Below are positions 1 to 10,269 of a stretch of DNA of 64,000 nt, piece after piece (within the stretch, counting starts at the first letter, position 1; every line of letters starts with the position of its first letter). The translations under genes and the position numbers were made by a program. The stretch comes from Dryococelus australis (Eukaryota > Arthropoda > Insecta > Phasmatodea > Phasmatidae): contig CM057002.1 of assembly GCA_029891345.1 (NCBI GenBank), forward strand, positions 59,386,777 through 59,450,776, read 5' to 3'. The notes beneath the pieces were generated by a model, which saw only the letters and a list, made by a program, of their open reading frames with translations, had not been told where the DNA came from and made no database searches.

Positions 1-504
1 TATGTTTTATTAAGTATTGAAAGAACACTGTTTTCAAACATGTATCATTCGATTTATGCGATACATGAGTTATATGATTTAACTATGGAAAACGTACTTA
101 TTCAAATATTTATGCATAGCAGAGAAAATTCATATTTTCCGTGTAGAGTTCTCTCATATTTAAGTTTGAACAAAGCTTCCATGCGAGGTTTTCGGTTACA
201 GCATTTACCAGAAATGTGTATACTTAAACAAATATAAAGTTATTTTATTAAAAAATAATTCGTTTCGACATAAAATTAATGAAAGACTATGATTCCAGGC
301 TGAAATGACGTCTATCGGAGCTGGAATATGCCAAACATAACGATATTTGGGAAAATCATGTTTTAAGCAAATTTAAAGGAAAATGTTGGCCTGTTTGTAT
401 CCGTTTACTATATAAGAAGGGAATAAATTAATTTTTTTTCAGTGTTAAGTCAACAGCTACCAAAGTCACATTGTGTGTGTGCATGTACATTAAGGCAATC
501 TACG
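1..504. other. AT-rich sequence, no gene seen
   Basis: Short open frames only, none with a recognisable motif. I see no repeat boundary or RNA gene here. Confidence 0.5.
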
Positions 505-616
505 CCAGGTATCCACACCACCGAGAGTTACACCAGGCATCCACAGCACCCATAACGACACCAGGCGTCCACACCACCAAGAGCTATTCCAGGTGATCGC
601 AGCACCGGTTACGGAG
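505..616. repeat. 28-bp minisatellite, four copies
   Basis: The motif CCAGGYRTCCACACCACC starts at 505, 533, 561 and 589, an exact 28-bp period with mismatches between copies. It overlaps the downstream part of the mariner-like transposase remnant read on the minus strand, so it probably arose by local duplication inside that element. Confidence 0.8.
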
Positions 617-735
617 GGTGCCCACATCGTCCACTGGGGTTACATACACAAGTGCCTTTAAATGTCCCCACAAACAAAAGTCTAGTGGATTCACATCAGG
701 GCTCCTCGGGAGCTGGTATGGGGCTGCCAATTACA
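584..735 (-). pseudogene. mariner-like transposase C-terminal remnant
   Basis: On the minus strand a frame ending at a stop at 584-586 reads LPRSPDVNPLDFCLWGHLK and continues with VYVTPVDDVGTLRNR. The SPDxNPLDFxLWG block surrounds the third catalytic aspartate in Tc1/mariner transposases, and the following residues resemble the family's usual tail. Upstream, the region with the second aspartate cannot be read cleanly, and the C-terminus is disrupted by a stop and the minisatellite. It is a dead fragment of a DNA transposon. The exact mariner lineage is not determined. Confidence 0.75.
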
Positions 736-928
736 GCTGTCATAGCATTCCACAGTAACATGATCCAGCCCGCGGGCCATGCACTGTACATTATCTATTA
801 TGGGCTGAAGTACAGATATAAAGCATTTGCGGACCTATGTTCAAATAACCTCCAGATGTGAGGAATGTTCCCCCGAAGTATTGACATGCTATATTGCAAC
901 GTCCTGTATAAAAGCTTGGCCCAATATA

Positions 929-1132
929 GAACGTATACCTCATTTTCGTAAGCGTAGTAAGCACGTATCTTGAGTAAGGGTCTTACCTATTCGGAATATA
1001 TAACGTATACATCATTTGTGTAAGCGTAGTAAGCACATATCTGGCGTAACTATTCGCAAAATCTTTAGAACGTATGCCTCTTTTGCGTAAGTTTAGTAAG
1101 TACATATCTTGCGCGAGACTCTTAACTATCCG
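929..1132. repeat. About 70-bp tandem repeat, three copies
   Basis: Three degenerate units begin with AACGTATRCCTC or similar at about 930, 1002 and 1069, each followed by a TAAGCGTAGTAAGCAC-type segment. Spacings are 72 and 67 bp. No coding potential is evident. Confidence 0.75.
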
Positions 1133-1912
1133 CACCAAGATTTTATGTACTAAATATTAATTTATACAAAAATATTAATTTGTAGAAAAATTTGCTATGG
1201 TTTTTTGGCCACGTCTTACAAGGTCTACAAATTCTGTAACTACTCCTATAATAAGTGTTGTATTTTTAGTTCATTTATAAATAAAAGCTTGGTTTTAAGA
1301 GTTTTTTCAATTAATTTTAAGTTCACTTTTTTCTCGCCTATTTTTTTTTTTACTATATAGGTAGACTATTTATACATTCAAAGACTCATCCGTCATCTGT
1401 ATCACTTGCGTTCAGGCAAGTTTCAGTGCACTCTTTACGTGGGAAGTCGAACCGGGATGCTGAATATTCGTTGTTCATCTCACACGCGCGTGTACGGCGA
1501 TGGTATTTGACATTTCAATTCGACCTCACGCAGATCGGATTCTTCAAATGGTATTTCACATACACACACGTGGTCGATCATTTGAATTCCTTCTTGTGCT
1601 TCAAAGTTTGGATGGTGTTTTACCCACACAACCATGTGTAAACGAGGACTTCCCCGGCACTGAAACTCTACACGCCACCAGCAATCGACAACTTGTCCAC
1701 CAAGTACATCGTGATTGCTGGTGATTAGGTGAGCGCCGGACAGACACCTCGCTGACACCTACCGTACGTACAAACAAGCGAAGTTGAATAAAAGCTTGCA
1801 TAAAAGCTCGTAAAAAGATAAAGAATTTACCTAGTTACGAAGTTATTTTATATTTTATTTATGTTTAATGCAATCATCTTGTTTGTCAACGTATAGAACA
1901 GAGAAAAACTCT
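1133..1912. other. No gene recognised
   Basis: AT-rich to about 1400, then a less AT-rich stretch (about 1410-1790) with overlapping open frames on both strands up to 92 codons. None shows a motif or matches another part of the window. Confidence 0.45.
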
Positions 1913-1914
1913 TA

Positions 1915-2312
1915 TAGGCTGTTCACGATAAAATTAGCACTTTCGAAAGCCCTGCTTAAAATCTACATGTATGTACGTTGTGTATTCTTCCGCCTTATGT
2001 AAAATTAACATTTCCATGGGCATAATCACTTTATTCATGCGCCGCACAAGTGAAACTGCGGAATTATCAGAAAAGTACACATAGTATAAATATACTAATT
2101 TTTTACACACTGAGGGGTGAAAAAAAAAAAAACAGATAGCATAAGAAATAATTAAAATTATCACAAATGGTTACGTAGCTCTTTTTATTTGACGTAAACA
2201 TATGGAACTACTTTCCATCCATCGTTACCAACTTTACTGGGCACATGCCACTCAGTGCGCCCGTTAAAACATATGCAGGTAGAGCCAGAGCTCACTTATC
2301 GTGAACAGCCTT
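1915..2312 (-). mobile_element. TA-flanked MITE, TAGGCTGTTCACG family, 420-bp class
   Basis: Bounded by TAGGCTGTTCACGATAAA on the left and GTGAACAGCCTT on the right, with TA on each side. The interior matches, in reverse orientation, the copies at 24.5, 27.3, 51.0 and 52.8 kb, including the diagnostic ACTTTACTGGGCACATG block. It encodes nothing recognisable. End type and TA duplication suggest mobilisation by a Tc1/mariner or pogo-type transposase. Confidence 0.85.
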
Positions 2313-2314
2313 TA

Positions 2315-2960
2315 CACATTCGACACTACCGCTTGCCTAGTGGCCAACCTGAGTAGAATAAACCTTAGTCTCGGACACTCCTTAGAAAACGTTCTCTTTT
2401 TTGTTTCCTCCTCCTCCCCTCGTCCCCAATTCTCTCCACGCATGTAAACGCTGACGGAGAGTTTCGCGGCCGTGTTGGTTAATGGATAGAGGTATACTCG
2501 GGCCGCGATTGCAGGCTAATGCCAATAATTATCAGAACTCTTAATGAGACGTGTCCTTCTTTCGTGCGCCTTCCGCTGTCCCCCCCCCCCTTTTTTTCTC
2601 TCCCGCGGGGGTCACGTGAGCTTTGCTAATATGTAACATTAAGCAGCGTGCTCCCCCCCCCCCCTTTTTTTTTCTTTCTTCTTCCGCTGACGAAAATTTC
2701 CCGCCATTACGACTCCACCTCAGGGGCCTCCCTCGAGAAATGACGAGACCCCTCTCCCGCCAACATCGTCTTTCACTCACGTCCGGATGCCGCCGTGTTC
2801 TTTCACCGCTGAACACACTCTCACACGCACACACCAAAGCAGAATCCGTGGATTTCTGGTCATTCGAGTGGCGGAGCGAAGAGCTTTGGGCAGCTGTTAA
2901 GGGGGACCAGTCCCTGACATCTCGGATTTTTAGAATTTTCGCAAAAAATCTCCGCATTAC
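2315..2960. other. Pyrimidine-rich intergenic sequence
   Basis: Contains poly-C runs near 2581-2590 and 2652-2664 followed by T runs. A 181-codon minus frame and a 125-codon plus frame overlap here, but both are low complexity through the homopolymers and match no family known to me. I treat both as chance open frames. Confidence 0.5.
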
Positions 2961-2961
2961 A

Positions 2962-3310
2962 GTTTTTGACGCGAATACATCTTTCAATTTGCGACCATAG
3001 TGGGAGGCAATCCTGAAAATCTCATGATAACAAAATCGGGGGGTACAGTTTGGCATTGCAGCTCCGAATCTATCGTCTACATTCAAAATTCAATTACACC
3101 ACTTGATTGCCAAAGGATCAAAGAATATGTTACGTTGTTGAGTGAGGAGTGTGAAGCATCGTATGTGGGAAGGGGGGGGGGGGGGGAATTTCGAGTTCGT
3201 TTCGCCGTGTCTCATAACTTACGCATAGTATAACTTTTGACTAGGAGAAGCTACGACGCTCGTTTAGGTTTCAACCGACAGCTCTCGTCAAGATCAATCC
3301 TTTTTCGTTT
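2962..3310 (+). mobile_element. Repeat D, partial copy with G-tract
   Basis: Starts with TTTTTGACGCGAATACATCT and matches the first half of the copies at 37.46 kb (same strand) and 23.9 kb (opposite strand). Like them it carries a long G-run, here about 3171-3186, just before GAGTTCGTTTCGCC. Similarity stops near 3310, so the second half is missing. Confidence 0.8.
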
Positions 3311-3590
3311 TTAACTACTGGGCATTTCTCCTCTTTTTTTCTTTTTGTTTTCCTACGCCCGAAGAAAAATACAAACTGTTTCAAACAATTAACTTAAAAT
3401 AATTTATATGCAATTATTATGTTAGAATATCTAACGATTATAATTCCCAAAATGGCTTTAAAACATTATACAATCTACGGGTTACAATAAAAATGTTGCA
3501 TTACCAAAATATATAGTTACAGAAATTGTACAATTAGTTACCGGCACAATAACTTCAATATTCCCAAATTTACATGTCTCGCATGAGACC
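3311..3590. other. AT-rich sequence, no gene
   Basis: No open frame of note and no match elsewhere in the window that I could see. Confidence 0.45.
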
Positions 3591-4080
3591 AAAGTAGGGA
3601 ATTACTTTTGAATGCACTTCTGACCCTGTGACCTACTTTTGAATTCTCTTTTTGCACATGCACTTCTGTTTGCCGGTTTCTCCACATGCATTTTTGCATG
3701 TGCACTTCCAGTGCACATGAACTTCCGGTTCAATTACCAGTGAATGCAGTTCTGGAAATTTTTGAGTTCGTTTCCCTCGAACAAGGCATTTATATTTTTT
3801 GTAAGTTTGGACTTATGCGTTTTTATTTTTTTGGAATATCGGGTTCGATTCCCGGATAGGGCACTTTATTATTATTTTTTTTTGATTTGGGAGTTTTCGG
3901 GAATACCGGGTTCAGTTCCCAGACAGGGCAATTTTGGATTTTTATTTTTTTATTTTTGGATTACCGGTGAGGGCAATTTTGGAAATTTTTGTCTTCGAGT
4001 TCGATTTCCGGTTTAGCAATTTAATTTATCATTAATTTTGGGGAGTACCGGGTTCGATTCTCGGACACGGGAATTTGATA
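3590..4080 (+). repeat. Cluster of tRNA T-arm-like motifs, plus orientation
   Basis: Repeated segments around GGGTTCGATTCCCGG (near 3841, 3908, 3997 and 4050) are spaced tens of bases apart and separated by T-rich DNA. The motif resembles a tRNA T-arm, or internal B box, but no acceptor stem or anticodon arm accompanies it, so these are not tRNA genes. Upstream, 3590-3740 holds TGCACTTC and ACCTACTTTTGAA motifs that reappear in reverse complement at 9.1-9.5 kb. The cluster is the mirror image of the one at 6.5-9.5 kb. Confidence 0.65.
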
Positions 4081-5760
4081 ATTGAGAAATCACATGTGTT
4101 GACTCGTCGCGTGTTGAATCACAACTCAGGAGGAGTGGAGGGGGAATTCAGTTGCACACACACTTTCACTTCCCCCCTTCACCGCCTTCGTCCCATGGGC
4201 TCTGACGACCGGTGAGTGAATTGGTACTGAATTAGATTCCCGAAAAATACATTAATATTTTTTTTTTTTACTTAACAGACCCAACTCGAAATTTTAAAAA
4301 TTCATGACAACTGGACTAGTTAACCAATTTACAAAATTCAAACACCATTATATCACACATTCCTCTCAGAATATGTACTTAAAAATGTAAACTTAAAACA
4401 TAATTTAATGTAACATCAAAACTTACATATATGGACTTCGAATTCCATGAATCTAAGAATCTAATACTAGATGTGATATCGTCCTTCACTATCCTTGTGT
4501 CACACTTAAGCAAACTGGTGCAGGAGTGATGGGGGATTATGAGTTTTATCCCTTTTCCCTCCTTTACATAAATTTTTGTATATATGTATTCTGTATGTGT
4601 GTGTATATATGCGTACTATGTTGGTATTATTTTCTACGGAAGCTCTAGAACAATTCGCTATTATTTTTATAAGGTTAGTTGAAGGCTGAATATCTTAATC
4701 TTCCTCCAGTTTATAATAATTAAACATTTTTAAAACAATCAATTTCAGAAAAATTAGTAATTAATTATATGGAAGACAGTTCCAGTACATGAAGGTGTTG
4801 TTAATCAGAGTGCTGTAATAAATATTCAATCATCGCCTGTTTGTTTTCTCGTAAGAAGATGAAGTTTGAGCTTGGAGATGAAATTTGTATTTACAGGAAG
4901 TTAGTTGGTACAACTTGATATTTGCATTTTCTTGGTCATGTAGAGCTTGTGTATAATGCTTAAATGTCAATAAAGTTTGTTTGACTGAAATCGGATCAGT
5001 GGTTCTCATTTTAAAGTGACATGACCTCAACACCAGCAGCATTAGAAAACACTAAATCTACTTTACGGTGCCGCGTTCACCTATGTATAAGCTTGGGAGA
5101 TAACAGCTGCGACGTCCAAGTCCATGACCTTGAGATAACAGCTTATTTTATCTCTCTGTTTCCTCTAAGACTGCTATCATGTTGTTCATGACTCATGCTA
5201 CATGATCTATGTTATCATTTAATGATATGTTATTAATTATGAGTGGGCGATAGGGAATGTTGGTTGACGTATTTAACTAATAATATGGGATTAGTGATAA
5301 GATCTCTGATTCTAGCAAAGGAAACATTGACTTAGTAAGTAGAAAAAAATTTATATATAATTTAAATATGGGTAATTTTTTTTTTGTAATGTGATAAAGT
5401 TATGATAGTAACAGAAATTTACAATGTTGCATTACTTTGTAGGCGTTAGTTTAGTCAGACTGTTCGTTTCAAGGGATATGCTAGAATTTCTAGCATTTGT
5501 TCTATGCAACTATAAGTAATTGTGACGAACATATCTGGAGTAATGGTAGGTAGGAATTATTTTTTGAGATGTATTTTATTCTAAGTTGCAAGAATTTAAG
5601 GGTTTTTAATATATACATATACATTTTTGGATTATCTGACTGATACACTAATCCTGTGATGCAGGATGGACTTCTTCACTAGAGACCTTAATTTAAAGGG
5701 ATATTACAAGATATCTTAATGTAATGTTTTTTTATGTCAGTGATATGTAAGCGAAAAGTA

Positions 5761-5762
<2 letters not shown>
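4081..5762. other. AT-rich spacer between two mirrored motif clusters
   Basis: Nearly 1.7 kb with no credible coding sequence. The longest frame, 70 codons on the minus strand near 4830-5042, has no motif. It is the interior of the inverted arrangement described in the findings. Confidence 0.5.

Positions 5763-5835
<73 letters not shown>
5763..5835. repeat. (TA)n microsatellite
   Basis: About 36 uninterrupted TA dinucleotides. Confidence 0.98.
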
Positions 5836-5836
<1 letters not shown>

Positions 5837-6515
5837 CTACCTATATTTCAATATCAATGTTCTATGCTTCCACAATGAATAGGTAAATATAAATGTTTAA
5901 GTGAATATAATAACAAACAATAAGATCATCTTATGATCGGTAGAAAAAAAACTTGTGTGAGTGGTTTGTTTATAGATGTTGATCTCTGGATTTTATAAGT
6001 CTGAACATAAAATGAATGCACCAAACAAATAAAATTTTGTGGAATTTAAAATAAAATGTATAGGCGAATAGTGTGAAGGAGGCATAAATGTTTTAGCATA
6101 ACTATTTCTTACATTGATTGTTCTCTACTTACGTATGTGCATGCCTCCATATCTGAATATTTAGTCAATATTCACTAACTACTTTGTTACACGTGATTAA
6201 GCAAGTGCGAGTGAGCTATTAATTAACTGTAATTAAGTATATCTTTTTAATTTGTAATATTCTTGGCATCCAATATGTCAGTCGAACGAATATGAGTAAT
6301 TAGCCAATGAGAAGCAATGATGCCGATGGATCGCATGCGTGTAATTGGTGGAATGGAGGCGATCCACAAACTCTAAAACAAATTATGGTAGTTGAGCGCA
6401 GGTGAGAAACAAATACCCTTTGGTATATGACAACAGTCTAAGTCAAGAACTGGTTTTCATATGGTGATGATTTGTAATTAGTCTCATTGTGCAAGTGTGT
6501 AAATAAATATAAGTA
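5836..6515. other. AT-rich sequence, no gene
   Basis: Nothing recognisable on either strand. Confidence 0.5.
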
Positions 6516-6790
6516 TCTTGAACGGAAATCGAATCTAGTATCATTCCCCCCACCGACTGCAAGAATTCAAGGGTTATAATACATATTTTTTAATGCCTTA
6601 TTCGGAAATTGAAGTCAATATCAATCCACCCATTGGTCTTCAGAGCTCGAAGGTTAGGAAAGAAAAATAAACAAAATTTTAAATGTCTTGATTGGGAATC
6701 GAACTCAAAATTTCCTAATTCCAAAGATTATCAAGTACTCTGTCAGGGAATCGATTTCCGTACCAATCCACTCACTGCTCGTCAGAGCTC
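6516..6790 (-). repeat. T-arm-like motif cluster, minus orientation, first part
   Basis: Degenerate GGGAATCGAACTC-type motifs near 6525, 6607, 6693 and 6748, each followed by a short CAAAATTTCC or CCAATCCAC tail. Reverse complement of the motif type at 3.8-4.1 kb. There is no complete tRNA fold. Confidence 0.55.
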
Positions 6791-6847
6791 CTGTCCTGTT
6801 GGCATTCCATCCTATGATGTTATGATATCTCTGGTAGTTCCACAGTT

Positions 6848-6970
6848 GCATATATGTGTATGTGTGTACGTGTACATGTATGTGTGCACATACATGTGTA
6901 TGTACATGTGTGTTTGCACATACATGTGTATGTACATGCATGTGTGCATGTACATGTGTGTGTGCAAGTG
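6848..6970. repeat. Compound TG/CA microsatellite
   Basis: Alternating GTGTATGTACATG and CACATACATG blocks, with purine-pyrimidine alternation almost throughout. This creates open frames on both strands that are rich in Cys, Met, Val and His; they are artefacts. Confidence 0.9.
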
Positions 6971-7139
6971 CATTTCGACCTCCAAACTGGCTCAGTTGTG
7001 ATGTAGCTGTCGATGAGCCAACACGTCAATATCTCTGCAGTTGCCAAATCATCAACACGCGTGATTGCGTAACAGCTCGTTTTCTCTTTGAAGAGTCTAC
7101 ATGCGTGATTGCGTAAGTAAATGCTTTTCCCGGGAAAGG

Positions 7140-7560
7140 TCAGTCCGCGAATCGAACGCGGCGTTTCCAAAAATTTACCAAATAAATACCATATTAAATA
7201 TGTTCAAACTTAACCTGCCCTGGAATCGAATTCAAAACCAAAATGTCCTAAAAATCAAAAATTCCCATAAAAATATTAAGTGTCGTGCCCGGGAATCAAA
7301 CCCGGTAGTTCAAAAATAACATTACATTAATTACCCTAGCCAGGAATCCAAATCAAAATTTCCTAAATAAAAAAATATCAAAATAATGTGTGCTGTTTGG
7401 GAATCGAAGTCGGTAGTTCAAAAATAACACTTCATTAATTACCATAACCAGAAATCTTACTCAGAAATTTTCAAAATTCAAAAATTCAAAAAATATTATA
7501 AATTCCAAAATTCCCCCTGTCCAGGAATCGAACTCGGTAATAATTGCACAATGCAACTGC
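7140..7560 (-). repeat. T-arm-like motif cluster, minus orientation, second part
   Basis: GGGAATCGAACCCGGTAG-type motifs at about 7149, 7223, 7293, 7344, 7401, 7452 and 7525, spaced 51-74 bp, linked by CCAAAAATTCC-like AT-rich DNA. The best copy near 7291 reads CCGGGAATCAAACCCGG, a near-perfect T-arm stem. There is no acceptor stem or D-arm around any copy. Confidence 0.7.
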
Positions 7561-7687
7561 ATTTCCCTTTTTCCCCACTCGAAAATAATCACGTTTCATC
7601 AGTTGACCAGCATTCGATGAGTGCATCAATTGGCTTCCAACACCCGGATGGTATGGATTGCCAGAACATGAGTTTTTAAATCATGTT

Positions 7688-8030
7688 TTGCATAATCGAT
7701 ATTTGTGACAAAATAATCGCACTACCCTTGAATATATGGATTCGTAGACATATCACTCGATATAGTTATTTTAAAAGTCAAATAAATGTATCTTAATATA
7801 AACACATAAATTGATCATAAAAATTATGTTTATTCATAAACAATGTTCAAGACATCATGATCGAATTCTCCTTTAAAATATGGTTCCGTGGACATATTAC
7901 TAGATATATTTATTTTAAAAGTTAAATAAAAAGTATCTTAATTTAAACACATAAATTTTTTATAAAAATTATATTTATTCATAAACGATGTTTGTGACAT
8001 CATATTCGAATTTTCCTTTAAAATGCGAGT
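7688..8030. repeat. About 145-bp tandem repeat, 2.4 copies
   Basis: GACATATCACTCGATATAG at 7748 and GACATATTACTAGATATAT at 7893 begin homologous units that continue through TTATTTTAAAAGT and ACACATAAATT. A third, partial unit ends near 8030. Confidence 0.8.
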
Positions 8031-8160
8031 CTATATACAGCATTTAGACGTATGCTGGTACTCGTGCACCGGTGGCTCAGTTGACTCGGGTGTCTGTATG
8101 CCAACCAAAGGTCTGGCAGCACGCTGCTCCTCACCTCCACAGCTTATTATACTGTATTAA

Positions 8161-8629
8161 GAGAGTGGGATGGACCCCCGTGGGAACTCCCACATCCAAG
8201 GTCAAATAATGAGGAAGCAACACAGACGCGACACTACCATGCACACTTATTTGCCTCAGCGCTCCTACGCGCAAGGCGTGCAGTGTTTCCGTCGTGGCGC
8301 TGTACTGTGCAAATTATGTCTGTAACAGTGGGGTTTTATCACACGCGATGAAAGCCCGCAGATTAAACTACGCCCGCATGTTTTTAATTTTTTAATTTTC
8401 TTTTGCCGCTTAAGGAAACTACATAGGCAAGCTTAAAAAATTTCACGATTTTTTTTCTTCAACATGTACACTTAATATGAGAAGATTACTAAAAATAGGG
8501 GCATATATAAATGTTTCTAATATTTTTTTAACAAAAAGTCGTATTTGCAGAACATTCATTTGCTGAGATACGCGTATTTGTGCTAACAGCTATTTCACAA
8601 AAAAAAATTGTGGGTGTCTAATCCCACTC
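8161..8629 (+). mobile_element. TTAA-flanked, piggyBac-like non-autonomous element
   Basis: TTAA at 8157-8160 and again at 8630-8633 flank imperfect inverted ends: GAGAGTGGGATGGAC on the left and, in reverse complement, GAGTGGGATTAGACACCC on the right. An exact TTAA duplication is the signature of piggyBac transposition. There is no coding sequence. A second, truncated copy in opposite orientation lies at 21.07-21.53 kb and confirms that this is a dispersed repeat. Confidence 0.65.
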
Positions 8630-8887
8630 TTAAACCATATCACGTCTGCATATAGCATATGGAATATTGACCTTAGCCTCTAACCGACACCAGCGCTCCT
8701 AGTAGCTGGTGACGTTAAGTGCATCAGTCACTGAACGCAGTCGGCGAGAGGACACCGACGAGGTAACATTGAGAAAGCAGCACGTGTAAGTAAATGCATT
8801 TCCCCCTCTTTCCACCCTACCTCACTTGTGATTACGCATATAAATATATTTCTCAAAAATTTAAAAATAAATTAAATATTAAGTCCT

Positions 8888-9260
8888 CGGCCTGGGAATC
8901 GAACTCAAATCCAAAATTTACCAAAAATCGCTCATTTCTAAAAGTCACCCTTGCCTGGGAACCGAACCCGGTAATCTAAATCTAAATTTCCTAAAAATAA
9001 AAAACTCTTCAAGTTGCCTGTCCAGAATTCGTTTCAAAACCAAAATTCCCCAAAAAAAACTCTAATTTCCAAGAATTTCACTCGCCAGGAATCGAACCCG
9101 GTAATGTAAAAACAATACTACCAAGAATTGCAATCACAGGGAATTGGACAGAAAGTGCAGTGCACCAAAAGTGCATGTGCTAAATATAGATATTTCTCAA
9201 ATTTCACTCGTTGGGGATTGAACCCTGTACCGGAAATCGAACCCCCGTAGTACCGGAAGT
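8888..9260 (-). repeat. T-arm-like motif cluster, minus orientation, third part
   Basis: Motifs at about 8896, 8959, 9025, 9089, 9141 and 9215, the first four close to a 64-bp period. Good copies read GGGAACCGAACCCGGTAAT and GGAATCGAACCCGGTAATG. It passes into ACCGGAAGTG and AGAAGTGCATGTGC motifs that mirror the sequence at 3.65-3.75 kb. Confidence 0.7.
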
Positions 9261-9264
9261 GTAT

Positions 9265-9545
9265 TGCACCAGAAGTGCATGTACAAAACAATGCCCTTTT
9301 TGTAGGTTGTGTGCAAAAAATGCACTTTTCGGAAACCTAGGTCATGCTTTGCTAAAAATAGAAAAGTAGGTCGGAAGTGCATCCAAATATAGGTCACATC
9401 TGCGCGAAAAATAGAAATGTAGTTCACAATTACATTCAAAAGTAGGTAAAATTCTCAGAAGTAGGCCAAAATTACATTCAAAAGTAGATCAGTAGGTCAA
9501 AAGTGCGTCTCAAAAGTAGGTCAGGGGGTCAAAGGTCAAAGTGAA
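9265..9545. repeat. CAAAAGTAGGTC-type short repeats
   Basis: Many degenerate copies of CAAAAGTAGGTC and AGTGCATCC-like words, dense from 9360 to 9530. Reverse-complement relatives, such as ACCTACTTTTGAA, occur at 3600-3650. Confidence 0.7.
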
Positions 9546-9620
9546 CCAGGAAGCCCATGCGACTCCTACTTATATCTTGTCCTAAAACGAATTCGCGAAA
9601 TTTTCAAGTCCCTAATCATA

Positions 9621-9780
9621 GGCGCAGTCAGTTGGTACGCCACCTATCTGAGGTGCGGGCGGCTCTGGGTTAGAATCCCGGGTAAGGCATGGGTGTTAAT
9701 TTAGGTTAGGTTATAAGTTAGTCTGTAAGCCGTCCCCTGCTAAGCTTTCAAGCATAAATCGGGGGACGTTAAAAAGCCAT
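9621..9780 (+). mobile_element. tRNA-derived SINE, family B
   Basis: Head reads GGCGCAGTCAGTTGGTACGC, then GGTTAGAATCCCGGG as a B-box-like element, then a shared body (TAGGTTAGGTTATAAGTTAG, GTAAGCCGTCCCCTG). The copy at 15.68-15.84 kb on the opposite strand matches along the same length. The tRNA-like head suggests RNA polymerase III transcription and LINE-assisted retroposition. Confidence 0.75.
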
Positions 9781-10152
9781 TTAAAATACAATTTACAATC
9801 TAAGCTGGAATCAGTGGTATCAATCAGTGAAACAACGTTCACTAAAAGTTAGTTGACACTCTACTGCCTACTAGCAAATCAAGCACATGAACTAGGGAAA
9901 AGTGACTTATACCAGTGGAATGCTCGACATACAGTAGGAATCAATGAATATCAGCCATTATTTCAGTTAGTTTTCAGGCGCTGATTATCAGTAGCTGAAT
10001 TTCCACTGGTTTTCACTGATTCAACCCTCGATTCTCACTGTTTCAGGTTTAGAGTGTAGATTGCAAAAACACTCATTCAGTTAGTCTTGCAAGTTAGTTT
10101 AAGTAAGATTAGTTTAAACTGTAGGAACACTCATTTGCTCACTACTCTAGGC
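9781..10152. other. No gene seen
   Basis: Contains short word repeats such as TCAGTGGTATCAATCAGTG and TTAGTTTAAGTAAG. Nothing codes. Confidence 0.4.
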
Positions 10153-10266
10153 TAGGCTGTTCACGGTAAAGTGAGCACTTTTTAAGGCCCTTGTAAATTT
10201 CTCCTTTCATCCAATTTCTATTTTCCAGCTGCTTTTTAATATAAACATTGCAATGTGAACAGCCTA
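10153..10266. mobile_element. Short MITE with TAGGCTGTTCACG ends (about 110-bp class)
   Basis: TAGGCTGTTCACGGTAAAGT on the left and GTGAACAGCCTA on the right enclose only about 80 bp of unrelated interior. TA follows on the right; the left flank is GC instead of TA, so that half of the target duplication is mutated or absent. Confidence 0.75.
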
Positions 10267-10269
10267 TAG

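Noticed and set aside
2541..3086. 181-codon minus-strand open frame
   Set aside because: Runs through poly-G/poly-C and into Repeat D, with a competing frame on the other strand and no motif.
6609..7170. Cys/His-rich frames that look like zinc-finger or metallothionein sequence
   Set aside because: They are translations of a TG/CA microsatellite on both strands; the regular Cys and His spacing comes from the repeat.
7140..9260. Possible tRNA gene cluster
   Set aside because: Only T-arm-like segments are present; no acceptor stem, D-arm or anticodon arm pairs around them.
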